Below, in pieces: positions 32,534-41,065 of a DNA stretch of 64,000 bases. Source of the stretch: Hymenobacter metallicola (GTDB lineage: Bacteria; Bacteroidota; Bacteroidia; Cytophagales; Hymenobacteraceae); assembly GCF_004745645.1 (NCBI RefSeq), contig NZ_SRMB01000002.1:310001-374000 (forward strand), written 5' to 3'. How positions within the stretch are numbered: the stretch's first letter is position 1; every line of letters begins with the position of its first letter. Below the pieces are notes generated by a model, which saw only the letters and a list, made by a program, of their open reading frames with translations, was not told the origin of the DNA and did no database searches. The position numbers and the translations under genes are program-made.

Positions 32534-32728
32534 ATAGGTGGCCAGACCCCGATTGGGGGGCGAGGCTGAAAAGGGAATCCGGTTCAATTCCGGAGCTGTC
32601 CCCGCAACTGTACGCTTCGAGTGTGGGTAGGCCACAAGCTGCCACTGTTTCGCCACGGGCTATTCCGCAAGGAGAGCTCCAGAAATGGGAAGGCGGCCTA
32701 CCAGAAGCAAGCCAGGAGACCTGCCTAT
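32534..32728 (+). promoter_or_regulatory. Cobalamin riboswitch
   Basis: The element shows the B12-box features of the AdoCbl-family riboswitch: AGGGAATCCGGTTCAATTCC, then GAGCTGTCCCCGCAACTGTA, GCCACTG, and AAGCCAGGAGACCTGCC. Outer pairing ATAGG (32534-32538) with CCTAT (32724-32728) closes the aptamer. It sits in the leader of the btuB-like receptor gene and should repress the operon when B12 is plentiful. Confidence 0.95.
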
Positions 32729-32867
32729 ACAGATTTAGTGTTCAGCGCTTTCGGGTGAAAGGCGGAGAATGATTACAGCAGTAACCCCGACGGGTTATTC
32801 TTCCCTGTTTTCAGGCTCGGCTTCGCGTTGGTTTTCCTCGTGCGGGGAAGGCTGTGCGTGAAGTTTT

Positions 32868-32900
32868 GAACCGAATTTTCCTAAACCGGAAATTTGGTTC
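32868..32900 (+). promoter_or_regulatory. Hairpin ending at the btuB start (possible expression platform)
   Basis: GAACCGAATTTTCC and GGAAATTTGGTTC pair with one mismatch and one bulge around TAAACC. The stem ends 2 nt before the ATG at 32903, so it could hide the ribosome entry site. Whether it competes with the aptamer is inference. Confidence 0.5.
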
Positions 32901-32902
32901 GG

Positions 32903-34861
32903 ATGATAGGTTTTTGCCATCTGCTGCTTCGGCGGTCTTACGTGCTATTTCTGCCTCTGGGGCTGGCTCTGCCGGCTACTGCCCGGGCCCAGCAGGCCCC
33001 GCCCGATTCGGCGCGGCAGCTGACGCGCGTGCAGCAGCTACCCACCGTGCGGGTACAGGGAAGCCGACCCAGCCGCTTTGCGGTGGGCAGCCGCGTCACG
33101 ACCATCGACTCGGTAGCCTTGGCCCAGTACCGCAGCGGCACGGTAGCCGATGTCTTATCGGCCCGCACTCCCCTTTATATCAAGAATTACGGGCCGGGGC
33201 AGTTGGCATCCATTTCGATTCGGGGAACCTCGGCGCGCCACACGGCCGTGTTGTGGAACGGGCTCAACATTGCCCTGCCTTCCCTGGGAGAATCCGACTT
33301 CGCGCTTTTTCCGGCCAGCAGCACCACCCAGGTACAGGTGCAGCACGGCCCGGCCAGCGCCCTATACGGCAGCAGCGCTATTGGCGGCACCGTACTGCTT
33401 TCCTCTCCTACTCGCTGGAAAGCCGGGCCTCATGCGGCCGCGCAAACGGATGTAGGCAGCTTTGGGCTGCGGGCCCACAACCTCGAAGGCAGCTTTAGCA
33501 GTGAGAAGGTGGCGGTGCGCACCGCGGCTTCGCAGCGCGCAGCCGATAATGACTTTCCCTATTCGGTGCGCGAAGCCACAGGGATGGTGCGGCACCGGCA
33601 GGAAAATGCCGCTTTTCGGCAGTGGAGCCTAAGCCAGGATGTAACGCTGCGCACCGGTCAGCATGGCGAATGGATGGCAGCGGCGTGGCTTACCGACTCC
33701 GACCGGCAGATTCAACCGTCGACTGGCTCGGCCAACAACCACGCCCGGCAGCTTGACCAGAGCCGCCGCCTGCTGGCCAGCTACCGACACCTAACGACCC
33801 AGCACGAGACGGGCGTACGGGTAGCCTGGTTCGACGATGTGCTCAACTATCAGTCGGACGACGTGACCAGCACGTCGCGGGTGCGGACTACGCAGGCCCA
33901 GGCCGAGCACACATTTACTTTTCAGCCCAACTTTAGTCTGCGCCTGGGAGCCGAAGCCCAGCACTTCGGCGGCCGGGTGAGCGGCTACCGGCAGGCCATT
34001 GATGAAAACCGGTACGCCGGTTTTGGCCTGCTGCGCTTCGACCCCATTTCCACCCTGCGCCTGACGGCCAATCTGCGGCAGGCCGTGCTGCCCGGGCACC
34101 GGGCGCCGCTGGCCCCCACCCTAGGCGCTGAGTGGCAATTCTGGCAAACCCCGACGCAAACCCTGACGGTGAAGGCCAACGCCTCCCGGAGCTACCGGGC
34201 CCCTACGCTAAATGAGCGGTTCTGGCCCACTGGCAACCCCAATCTACGCCCCGAATCGGGCTTGGGCTACGAAGCCGGGCTGGCCCATATCTGGCAAACT
34301 GCCAACGGTATTTCCGTCCAGACAGATCTGACCAGCTACCACCAGCTAGTCGACGACTGGGTGCAGTGGCTACCCGACCAGCAAGGGCGCTACACTCCCA
34401 AGAATCTGCGCCAGGTGCGGGCCCAGGGCGTGGAAGCAGCCTCCCGGCTGCGGTGGCAGCACCAGCGCTATGCCGTGCAGGCGGGGCTGCAGTATGCCTA
34501 CACTCAGTCGCGAAAGGTGCAGGGCTACAACGACGACCCGGACCCCGTGGGCAAGCAGCTGGCCTACGTGCCCCTGCACGCGGCCTCGTTCAGCACCGAC
34601 CACCACTGGCGGCGCTGGCTGCTTTCCTCGGTACTCACATACACGGGGCCCCGCTTTATTGATGCCACCGCCCGCACCGAGCTCAACGGCTACCTGCTGC
34701 TCAATGCTTCGGTAGGCCATACGCTGCAACTGGCCCCGCACTGGTCCGTGACGGTGCTGGCCCAGGGCTTCAACCTGACCAATCTGGTGTACCAGAGCTA
34801 CGAATACCGCGCCATGCCGCTCCGCTCAGGCAACCTGAGCCTACGCGTCAGCTGGCACTAA
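32903..34861 (+). CDS. btuB: TonB-dependent receptor, BtuB type (vitamin B12 uptake)
   Basis: This outer-membrane transporter should import cobalamin using TonB energy. The ATG at 32903 gives 652 residues with signal peptide (LLLRRSYVLFLPLGLALPATARAQQ). The plug domain has QLPTVRVQGS, ADVLSARTPLYIKNYGPGQLASISIRGTSARHTAVLWNGLNI and GPASALYGSSAIGGTVLLSS. The barrel ends in an aromatic-rich strand with C-terminal tryptophan and histidine (LSLRVSWH). It is downstream of a cobalamin riboswitch and followed by a BtuG-like lipoprotein; both support B12. Confidence 0.9.
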   Translation: MIGFCHLLLRRSYVLFLPLGLALPATARAQQAPPDSARQLTRVQQLPTVRVQGSRPSRFAVGSRVTTIDSVALAQYRSGTVADVLSARTPLYIKNYGPGQLASISIRGTSARHTAVLWNGLNIALPSLGESDFALFPASSTTQVQVQHGPASALYGSSAIGGTVLLSSPTRWKAGPHAAAQTDVGSFGLRAHNLEGSFSSEKVAVRTAASQRAADNDFPYSVREATGMVRHRQENAAFRQWSLSQDVTLRTGQHGEWMAAAWLTDSDRQIQPSTGSANNHARQLDQSRRLLASYRHLTTQHETGVRVAWFDDVLNYQSDDVTSTSRVRTTQAQAEHTFTFQPNFSLRLGAEAQHFGGRVSGYRQAIDENRYAGFGLLRFDPISTLRLTANLRQAVLPGHRAPLAPTLGAEWQFWQTPTQTLTVKANASRSYRAPTLNERFWPTGNPNLRPESGLGYEAGLAHIWQTANGISVQTDLTSYHQLVDDWVQWLPDQQGRYTPKNLRQVRAQGVEAASRLRWQHQRYAVQAGLQYAYTQSRKVQGYNDDPDPVGKQLAYVPLHAASFSTDHHWRRWLLSSVLTYTGPRFIDATARTELNGYLLLNASVGHTLQLAPHWSVTVLAQGFNLTNLVYQSYEYRAMPLRSGNLSLRVSWH

Positions 34862-34893
34862 CTCTTCTTAATACTTCACCTTTTCCATTTTAC

Positions 34894-35982
34894 ATGCGCT
34901 TCGCTAACCCGCTTTCAACCCTCTCCCGCCTAGCCCTGACCGGTGCTGTGGTCCTGGCCCTAGCCAGCTGCTCCGATGACCCGGAACAAGGCCCGGCCTA
35001 CAACATTGCCAAAGATGACAACAACGTCTTCGTGCTGAATGAAGGCAAATTCCTGACGCCCAACGGCTCGATTTCCTACTTCAAAAAGTCCGACAAGAAG
35101 GTCGTTGACCCGAGCATTTTCCAGACCGTAAACCAACGGGAACTGGGCGACGTGGTGCAGTCGATGCTGGTGGTAGGCAACCAGGGCTACATTGTGGTGA
35201 ATAACAGCAAGAAGCTGGAGGTCGTGAATCTAACCACCTTCCAGACTATTACCACCGTCACGGGCCTTGAGCAGCCCCGCTACGCCGTAGCCGCCGGTAC
35301 CGATAAGGCCTACATTACGGAGTGGGTGAAATACGGCAGCCCGGGCCGGGTGGCCGTGCTGGACCTGCGCACCAACACCATCACCAAGACGATTCCCGTG
35401 GGCAAGCAGCCCGAGCAACTGGTGGCCGTGAATGGCAAAGTGTACGTGGCCAACTCCGGCGACAACAACCTGAGCGTTATCAACCCGGCTACCGACGCGG
35501 TGGAAAGCACCATCACCGTTCCGGATGGCCCCAGCAGCCTGGTGGTCGACAAAACCGGCAGCATCTGGGTACTGGGCGCGGGCTTTACCGTATACAACAG
35601 TCAGCCCCCCTACAACGTCATTTCCTCGACGCCCGGCAGCCTGACCAAGGTCAACCCGGCCACCGGCACCATCGGCAGCACCCTGCTGTTTCCTGGCAGC
35701 AACCCCGGCGGCCTGCGCATCGACGGTACGGGTACGCAGCTCTACTACCGCTACCGGGCCGCCGTGTACCGCATGAATACCACCGACGCCGCCCTGCCCA
35801 CCACACCCTTCCTGCAGCGCAACTTCAGCGGCTTCAACCTCGACCCCAAGGACAACACGATTTACGCCGGGGTTTCGCCTTCCTACACCAACAACGGCAA
35901 GCTGATTCGCTACCAGACCACGGGCACGGCCATCGACTCGTTTGAAGTCGGCATCGGCCCCAACGGCTTTATTTTTTATTAG
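34894..35982 (+). CDS. Surface beta-propeller lipoprotein, BtuG-like (DUF5074/YncE type)
   Basis: The 362-residue protein has a lipoprotein signal peptide (LALTGAVVLALASCSDDPEQG, cysteine at about residue 26) and then repeated beta-propeller blades such as GKVYVANSGDNNLSVINPATDAVESTITV. In Bacteroides, BtuG is a surface lipoprotein with a seven-bladed propeller that captures B12 and hands it to BtuB. Here the gene starts 32 nt after btuB under the same riboswitch, so a BtuG role is likely; residues contacting B12 were not checked. Confidence 0.78.
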   Translation: MRFANPLSTLSRLALTGAVVLALASCSDDPEQGPAYNIAKDDNNVFVLNEGKFLTPNGSISYFKKSDKKVVDPSIFQTVNQRELGDVVQSMLVVGNQGYIVVNNSKKLEVVNLTTFQTITTVTGLEQPRYAVAAGTDKAYITEWVKYGSPGRVAVLDLRTNTITKTIPVGKQPEQLVAVNGKVYVANSGDNNLSVINPATDAVESTITVPDGPSSLVVDKTGSIWVLGAGFTVYNSQPPYNVISSTPGSLTKVNPATGTIGSTLLFPGSNPGGLRIDGTGTQLYYRYRAAVYRMNTTDAALPTTPFLQRNFSGFNLDPKDNTIYAGVSPSYTNNGKLIRYQTTGTAIDSFEVGIGPNGFIFY

Positions 35983-36025
35983 TCGATCCGCTAGCGTAGT
36001 CTTATTCTAGGTGCTTTAGATAAGT

Positions 36026-36062
36026 GAAAGGCCCAGCCGCTCATGGAGCGGCTGGGCCTTTC
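36026..36062. terminator. Terminator of the B12 operon
   Basis: GAAAGGCCCAGCCGCTC and GAGCGGCTGGGCCTTTC form a 17-bp stem with a short loop, between convergent genes, so it can serve both strands. Confidence 0.95.
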
Positions 36063-36082
36063 TGCAGTAGACCCCGGAAGCA

Positions 36083-36346
36083 CTAGTCTTCGAGGCCGTC
36101 GTTGTTGCGGTCTTTGGCTTCGCCGGCGTGGTCGTACAAATCCTGGCCCGTCGTGACTTTTGCGGTGTCGCCGGCCATGCCGTTGGTGTTGGAGGAGCTT
36201 CTTTCCCCGGGAGCGGGGTCTTTAGTTTTATGGTCACCGCGTTCCACGTTGGTATCACCGCTGTCGGTGCCCGTGTCGCAGGCCGTGAGAGATGCTGATG
36301 CTAGCAGAAAGGCCAAAGCCAAGGGACGGAGCAGAAAGATTTTCAT
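36083..36346 (-). CDS. Small polar lipoprotein
   Basis: The 87-residue product has a lipoprotein signal (LALAFLLASASLTAC) and a mature part of ~65 residues that is very hydrophilic and rich in Asp, Gly, Thr and Lys, ending DNNDGLED-like (KDRNNDGLED). No domain is recognised; it is probably disordered. The acidic NNDG pattern could bind calcium but that is speculation. Confidence 0.65.
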   Translation of the reverse strand: MKIFLLRPLALAFLLASASLTACDTGTDSGDTNVERGDHKTKDPAPGERSSSNTNGMAGDTAKVTTGQDLYDHAGEAKDRNNDGLED

Positions 36347-36559
36347 GGGTTGGATCTGAAAAGTAGGGAGCTGAGGTATATCCTACGGCTGACCGCCGCC
36401 GTGGTTCTTGCGTATGGGTGGGAGAATGTCATGAGCGGCATTAATATAGGCCAATTCCTATTTAATTCTGAATGCACGGTCTGCGTAGAGCCGGCCGGGA
36501 ATCAGAGAAGCCTTGGCCAGGCAGGCGGAGCCAGATGGGCGCCGAAACTGCTTTCCCAA

Positions 36560-36567
36560 TATCTTTG
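36560..36567 (+). promoter_or_regulatory. -7 element before the membrane protein/HMA-AraC pair
   Basis: TATCTTTG is 16 nt before the ATG at 36584. No TTG is evident at -33. Confidence 0.5.
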
Positions 36568-36583
36568 TTGCTCAGCCTTGCTT

Positions 36584-36943
36584 ATGAATCGTTTCGCCAC
36601 CCTGTCTTTTTTCTCCCCCGCCCTGCTACGTCGTACCGGGGTGCTGGCCGGGGTAAGTTTTTTATTGGCGCTCCTGCTGATAAGCTACGTTTTTGGCCTC
36701 TCGAATCATTTCCTTGGTCGATTATTCAGCGCTTTTTTCGTAATATTCTGGCTCCTAGCTGTTACGTTCCTCGGCATTGTGCCGTTTGTGAACTGGGCAG
36801 CTACTCGTTGGTTTGGTAAGGAATGGTCGGAAGTGCCCGCAGAGCCTGCGCGGCGTGCCCGACCGGCTTCGGCTTCGGTTGCATCAAATAATCGGAAACC
36901 CACGCGGCCTGTGCCGCGGCAGAACACTCCAAAACACCCGTGA
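36584..36943 (+). CDS. Small two-span membrane protein
   Basis: The ATG at 36584 gives 119 residues: a short N-terminus, two hydrophobic helices (TGVLAGVSFLLALLLISYVFGL and FSAFFVIFWLLAVTFLGIVPFV), then a basic Arg/Pro/Ser-rich tail of about 45 residues. I do not recognise the family. Its TGA overlaps the GTG of the following AraC-type regulator (GTGA), so the two are translationally coupled and may be functionally linked. Confidence 0.7.
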   Translation: MNRFATLSFFSPALLRRTGVLAGVSFLLALLLISYVFGLSNHFLGRLFSAFFVIFWLLAVTFLGIVPFVNWAATRWFGKEWSEVPAEPARRARPASASVASNNRKPTRPVPRQNTPKHP

Positions 36944-37512
36944 AAACGACCCTTCTCCACATTAAGAACATGGTGTGCCCCCGGTGCATCGACGCGGTAC
37001 GGCACCTTCTCGAACAGGCAGGTTACCGTCCGACTCAGGTAACGCTGGGTCAGGCCCAGCTCGACCACACCACCCCGGCTGATCCGGCAGTGCTGGCCCC
37101 GATTCTGCACGAAGCCGGCTTTGAAGTGCTGATGGGCCGGGCCGACCAGCTCACCGAGCAAATCAAAGGAGCCCTGGGCGAATACCTTGAGCACCTGCGC
37201 ACGGCCCGGATGCCCCTGACCACCTCCGCCTTCCTGACTGAGCGGTTTGCGGCCACCTACTCCCACCTGAGCAAGGTATTCTCGCGCACGGCCAACCTTA
37301 CAATTGAGAAATACCTGATTCGCCTCAAAATCGAGCGGGTTAAGGAAATGCTCAGCTACGGGGAAATGACCCTGAGCGAAATTGCCGACCAGATGCGCTA
37401 CAGCAGCGGCCAGCACCTAAGCAACCAGTTCCGCCAGGTGACGGGCCGCTCCGTGAGCGAGTTCCGCCGGGACCTGATGCCCAAGCGCCTTTCCTTGGAT
37501 CAGCTGGCCTAA
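36940..37512 (+). CDS. HMA-domain/AraC-type transcriptional regulator
   Basis: The 190-residue protein begins with a heavy-metal-associated-like domain (TTLLHIKNMVCPRCIDAVRHLLEQAGY) with a CXXC metal site at about residues 13-16, and ends with an AraC-type HTH domain (SKVFSRTANLTIEKYLIRLKIERVKEMLSYGEMTLSEIADQMRYSSGQHLSNQFRQVTG). Such fusions occur in Bacteroidota and are thought to sense metals such as copper; no copper ATPase lies in this window. The start is GTG. A strong terminator follows. Confidence 0.85.
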   Translation: MKTTLLHIKNMVCPRCIDAVRHLLEQAGYRPTQVTLGQAQLDHTTPADPAVLAPILHEAGFEVLMGRADQLTEQIKGALGEYLEHLRTARMPLTTSAFLTERFAATYSHLSKVFSRTANLTIEKYLIRLKIERVKEMLSYGEMTLSEIADQMRYSSGQHLSNQFRQVTGRSVSEFRRDLMPKRLSLDQLA

Positions 37513-37540
37513 GCTGACCTTCTACCTATTTAGCTCATAC

Positions 37541-37586
37541 CCCGTGGGGTAACTGAGAAGCTCGGCTTTCTCGGTTGCCCCACGGG
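37541..37586 (+). terminator. Terminator after the HMA-AraC gene
   Basis: CCCGTGGGG/CCCCACGGG makes the outer stem and TAACTGAGAA pairs largely with TTCTCGGTT inside; a short T-containing tail follows. Confidence 0.8.
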
Positions 37587-37647
37587 TGTTTACAGGAGTT
37601 TGGTCGGGCGGGCCTGAACCAACGCGGCGCGCTACACTGTTCGGGCG

Positions 37648-37655
37648 TATCTTTG
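37648..37655 (+). promoter_or_regulatory. -7 element before the radical SAM gene
   Basis: TATCTTTG is 22 nt before the GTG start at 37678. No TTG lies at the usual -33 distance. Confidence 0.5.
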
Positions 37656-37677
37656 TGGTTCTCTTTGCCGTGCTGCC

Positions 37678-39882
37678 GTGTCTTCTGCTTCGCCCCGAAT
37701 CCTGCTCATTACCCCGCCGCTAACCCAGCTCAACACGCCTTACCCGGCCACGCCCTACATCAAGGGCTTTTTGGGAGGCCGCGGCTATCAGGTTACCCAG
37801 GCCGACCTAGGCCTGGAGCTAGTGCTGAAGCTGTTTTCGGAAAGCGGACTCCGGCGGGTATTTGCCGCCATTGCGGCCGGCGGGTTCGACCTATCCGACA
37901 ACGCCCGGCGCATGGTGCGCCTGCAACGCAGCTACCTGGCCACCATCGGGCCAGTTATCCGGTTTTTGCAGAACAAGGACAACACCTTGGCGCCCCGCAT
38001 CTGCCACAGCCGGTTTCTGCCCGAAGCCGCCCGCTTCGACAACATTGCCGACCTCGAAACTGCCTTCGGTACCCTGGGCCTCACTGACCAGGCTCGGCAC
38101 TTGGCCACCTTGTACTTGGAGGACCTGGGCGACTTAATCAAGGAAACCGTGGGGCCGCAGTTTGGCTTTTCCCGCTACGCCGAGCGGCTGGGCATGTCGG
38201 CTACTACGTTTGATGCCATGCACGAAGCGCTGCAAACGGCCCCGAACCTGCTGGACCAGATGCTGCTGGAACTGCTCGACGAGCTGGTAACCCGCGTGGA
38301 GCCCGATGTTGTGGGCTTTTCGGTGCCCTTTCCCGGCAACCTCTACGGCGCTTTGCGGCTGGCGGGCCGAGTAAAGCAAATCCGGCCCCGGGCCAAGACT
38401 CTGATGGGCGGCGGCTACCCCAACACCGAGCTGCGCCAAATCAAGGAACCCCGCTTCTTCGACTATATCGACTTTCTGACCCTCGACGACGGGGAAGGTC
38501 CCTGGCTGCGCCTGCTCGAATACCTGCAAGGCACCCTGACTACGGCCGACTTGCAGCGCACTTTCCGGCGCAATGCGCACGGTCAGGTTGAGTATCTGAA
38601 TACCGCCCAGGCCGTGGATATTCCGCATACTGAAGTTGGCACCCCCGATTACAGCGACCTGCCGCTGACTGAGTATCTGTCGGTCATTGAAGTACTGAAC
38701 CCCATGCACCGGCTCTGGAGCGACGGACGCTGGAACAAGCTTACCATTGCCCACGGCTGCTACTGGAAGCGCTGCTCGTTCTGCGACGTGACCCTGGACT
38801 ATATTTCCCGCTACGAAACCGCCCCGGCCACCTTGCTCGTCGACCGGATTGAGCAGATTGTAGCCCAGACTGGGCAGACTGGGTTTCACTTCGTCGACGA
38901 AGCCGCTCCTCCCCTGGCCCTGCGCGACCTAGCCATTGAGCTGCTCAAGCGGCAGGTGAAAATCACTTGGTGGGGTAATATCCGCTTCGAGAAAACATTC
39001 ACGCCCGACCTATGCCGTCTGCTGGCTGCCTCGGGCTGCATCGCCGTATCGGGCGGGCTGGAAGTGGCTTCCGACCGGCTGCTGGCCCTCATGGAAAAAG
39101 GGGTTACCATTGCCCAGGTGGCCCGCGTCACGGACGGCTTCACCCAGGCCGGCATTATGGTGCACGCCTACCTGATGTACGGCTTCCCGACTCAGACGAC
39201 CCAGGAAACCGTGGATGCTCTGGAAGTGGTGCGGCAGCTGTTCGGGGCGGGCATCGTGCAAAGTGGCTACTGGCACCGCTTCGCCATGACGGCCCACTCG
39301 CCCGTGGGCAAAAACCCGGCGAAATATCAGGTGGTGCCCATCGGCCCCGAGCCCGGCGACTTTGCTTGGAACGACCTGTGGCACGACGACCCGACCGGCA
39401 CCGACCACGAGCGTTTTGGTACCGGTTTGGCCAAGGCCCTCTACAACTACATGCACGGTGTAGCCCTGGATGAGCCTTTGAGCTTCTGGTTTGACTTTAA
39501 AACGCCGCGCTCCACCGTGCCCCGCCACTTGGTTCAGCAGGCCCTGCAGGACCCGGGCAAGCCCGACTTTGCCAAGCAGAACCAGCGGCTGTTCTGGCTC
39601 GGCAACGCCCCCGAGCTGACCTACACCGAGCACAAGAAAGGCCAACGCGCCGTGCTGACCTTTTATGAGCAGGCCGAAGACTTCGAGGTAAAAACTTCTG
39701 GCCCCGTCGGGGCGTGGCTGCACCACCTCCTCACCGGCCTTACCTCCGAGTATGATACCAAAGTGCTGCTGAAAGAGGCGGCGGCCACCTTCCCAACCAG
39801 CGTGGCGGGGCTAAGTTTCGAGGCTTTCCTGACTACTCCAGCCTGGCAGCTGCTGCGCGAAAAGGGCTTGCTCGTTTTATAA
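37678..39882 (+). CDS. B12-binding-type radical SAM protein
   Basis: The 734-residue protein starts at a GTG as MSSASPRILLITPPLTQLNTPYPA, the first strand of a cobalamin-binding-like domain; VEPDVVGFSVPFPGNLYGALRLA and KTLMGGGYPNTELR complete that fold. The radical SAM core begins near residue 360 with GCYWKRCSFCD, which is CX4CX2C, not the usual CX3CX2C. Later blocks GGLEVASDRLLALMEKGVT and YLMYGFPTQTTQETVDAL are typical. A His-on motif for base-off cobalamin was not found. The substrate is unknown. It stands alone close to the B12 uptake genes. Confidence 0.82.
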   Translation: MSSASPRILLITPPLTQLNTPYPATPYIKGFLGGRGYQVTQADLGLELVLKLFSESGLRRVFAAIAAGGFDLSDNARRMVRLQRSYLATIGPVIRFLQNKDNTLAPRICHSRFLPEAARFDNIADLETAFGTLGLTDQARHLATLYLEDLGDLIKETVGPQFGFSRYAERLGMSATTFDAMHEALQTAPNLLDQMLLELLDELVTRVEPDVVGFSVPFPGNLYGALRLAGRVKQIRPRAKTLMGGGYPNTELRQIKEPRFFDYIDFLTLDDGEGPWLRLLEYLQGTLTTADLQRTFRRNAHGQVEYLNTAQAVDIPHTEVGTPDYSDLPLTEYLSVIEVLNPMHRLWSDGRWNKLTIAHGCYWKRCSFCDVTLDYISRYETAPATLLVDRIEQIVAQTGQTGFHFVDEAAPPLALRDLAIELLKRQVKITWWGNIRFEKTFTPDLCRLLAASGCIAVSGGLEVASDRLLALMEKGVTIAQVARVTDGFTQAGIMVHAYLMYGFPTQTTQETVDALEVVRQLFGAGIVQSGYWHRFAMTAHSPVGKNPAKYQVVPIGPEPGDFAWNDLWHDDPTGTDHERFGTGLAKALYNYMHGVALDEPLSFWFDFKTPRSTVPRHLVQQALQDPGKPDFAKQNQRLFWLGNAPELTYTEHKKGQRAVLTFYEQAEDFEVKTSGPVGAWLHHLLTGLTSEYDTKVLLKEAAATFPTSVAGLSFEAFLTTPAWQLLREKGLLVL

Positions 39883-39896
39883 AACCGGTCTATCCG

Positions 39897-41009
39897 CTAG
39901 CGGGAAGCGCGCTGACGCAGCCAGGTAACCATCGTTTCGACGAAGCCCGGGGCAGGTTGGGGCCAGCTCCACTTGCCGTCACTGTTCAGCCGCCCCGGCA
40001 TCACAAAATCGGCGTTTGCCAACGGAAAGCTACGCACTATAGAGCCCCGGCGCGCACCCAGAGCCGTCCGCAACCGGCGGGAACTGTCGCGCACATTCAG
40101 GCTGGTATCGGCCGCGGCATAACAGGCTAATACCGGAATCCGCTGCCGCCCCAGGGCCTGAAAGGGCTTGGCTTCGGCCGCCGAAGCTACCGGAACATTT
40201 TCCAGCACGACAAACGAAGCCGTGGGTTGGGTTAAACTGGCCACTGGTACCAGTTGAGCCGCCATGCTGCCCCGGAGCCAAAAGCCCACCTGAGTAGAGT
40301 CGACGCCGGGCTCCTTGCGCAGGGCCTGAAAAGCCGTGACAATGCCTTGCAGCGTTGTGGAGTCGGGTTCGGGAGCAGGCCCACTGACCGGCACCACGAC
40401 CGTCAGAAAGCCTTGCCGGGCCAGCAAATCGGCGCGCATGGTGGCGCTGGCAGCCGAGGCGGCATCGGCCAGCAAGGCTACGGCCGGATGCTGGGCCAGG
40501 GTGTCGGTTGGTACCAACAATGTGAGGCGCTGCCGGCGCCCCTGCAACGAGTAGGTGAACGTCTTTTCCTGATAGGCCCGCGGCGCTGGCTGGCCCCGAC
40601 GGACCCACACGAATTCGGCCTTGATACTATCGAGCGTGAAGACGCCGCGCAGAAAGTCGCCCTCCCGAATAGCATTGACACTGGCCTGGCTCCGCTGCCC
40701 GGGCTGCTCAAACATCAGTTGGGGCTCCTTGTAGCGCACCTTGGCCGCGGCAAAGCTTAGTCCGCCCGCCTCCAGAAAGTGCATATCGGCTTCCAGCTTG
40801 CCCGGCGTAGTTTCGCGCAGGTCCAGCGCCACCCGCACGTCGGTACCCTGGTAGCTAATCGGTCCTTCGTAGTGGCCCGTGGGCAGGGGCAGCGTTGTGG
40901 TACTGGCTTGGTCCGACGAGCAGCCGCTCAACATTCCTATAACCAACCCGGGTAGCCACCAGGCCCCGCGTGGGTACGTAGCACAGGACAAAAGCGGAGG
41001 TATTCTCAC
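39897..41009 (-). CDS. Alpha/beta-hydrolase-like lipoprotein, probably not catalytic
   Basis: The GTG at 41007-41009 gives 370 residues; the longer frame starts inside the promoter. The lipoprotein signal ends LVIGMLSGCSSD. The N-terminal ~140 residues form a beta-rich domain; the rest resembles dienelactone-hydrolase-type alpha/beta hydrolases (SLQGRRQRLTLLVP onward). The nucleophile elbow reads RGSMA instead of GxSxG and the region expected to hold the catalytic histidine reads NADF rather than NHxF, so activity is doubtful. Confidence 0.6.
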   Translation of the reverse strand: MRIPPLLSCATYPRGAWWLPGLVIGMLSGCSSDQASTTTLPLPTGHYEGPISYQGTDVRVALDLRETTPGKLEADMHFLEAGGLSFAAAKVRYKEPQLMFEQPGQRSQASVNAIREGDFLRGVFTLDSIKAEFVWVRRGQPAPRAYQEKTFTYSLQGRRQRLTLLVPTDTLAQHPAVALLADAASAASATMRADLLARQGFLTVVVPVSGPAPEPDSTTLQGIVTAFQALRKEPGVDSTQVGFWLRGSMAAQLVPVASLTQPTASFVVLENVPVASAAEAKPFQALGRQRIPVLACYAAADTSLNVRDSSRRLRTALGARRGSIVRSFPLANADFVMPGRLNSDGKWSWPQPAPGFVETMVTWLRQRASR

Positions 41010-41033
41010 AAGCTGCGGAAAGGTGACCGGGCA

Positions 41034-41041
41034 CAAAGGTA
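41034..41041 (-). promoter_or_regulatory. -7 element of the hydrolase-like lipoprotein gene
   Basis: TACCTTTG on the minus strand, 25 nt before the GTG chosen as start; it also rules out the upstream TTG as a start. Confidence 0.5.
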
Positions 41042-41065
41042 ACGGGCCTTCGGAATGTAGCGCCG

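Noticed and set aside
32854..33498. 214-codon frame overlapping the 5' end of btuB
   Set aside because: An out-of-frame shadow of btuB; the receptor frame has a signal peptide and plug-domain motifs.
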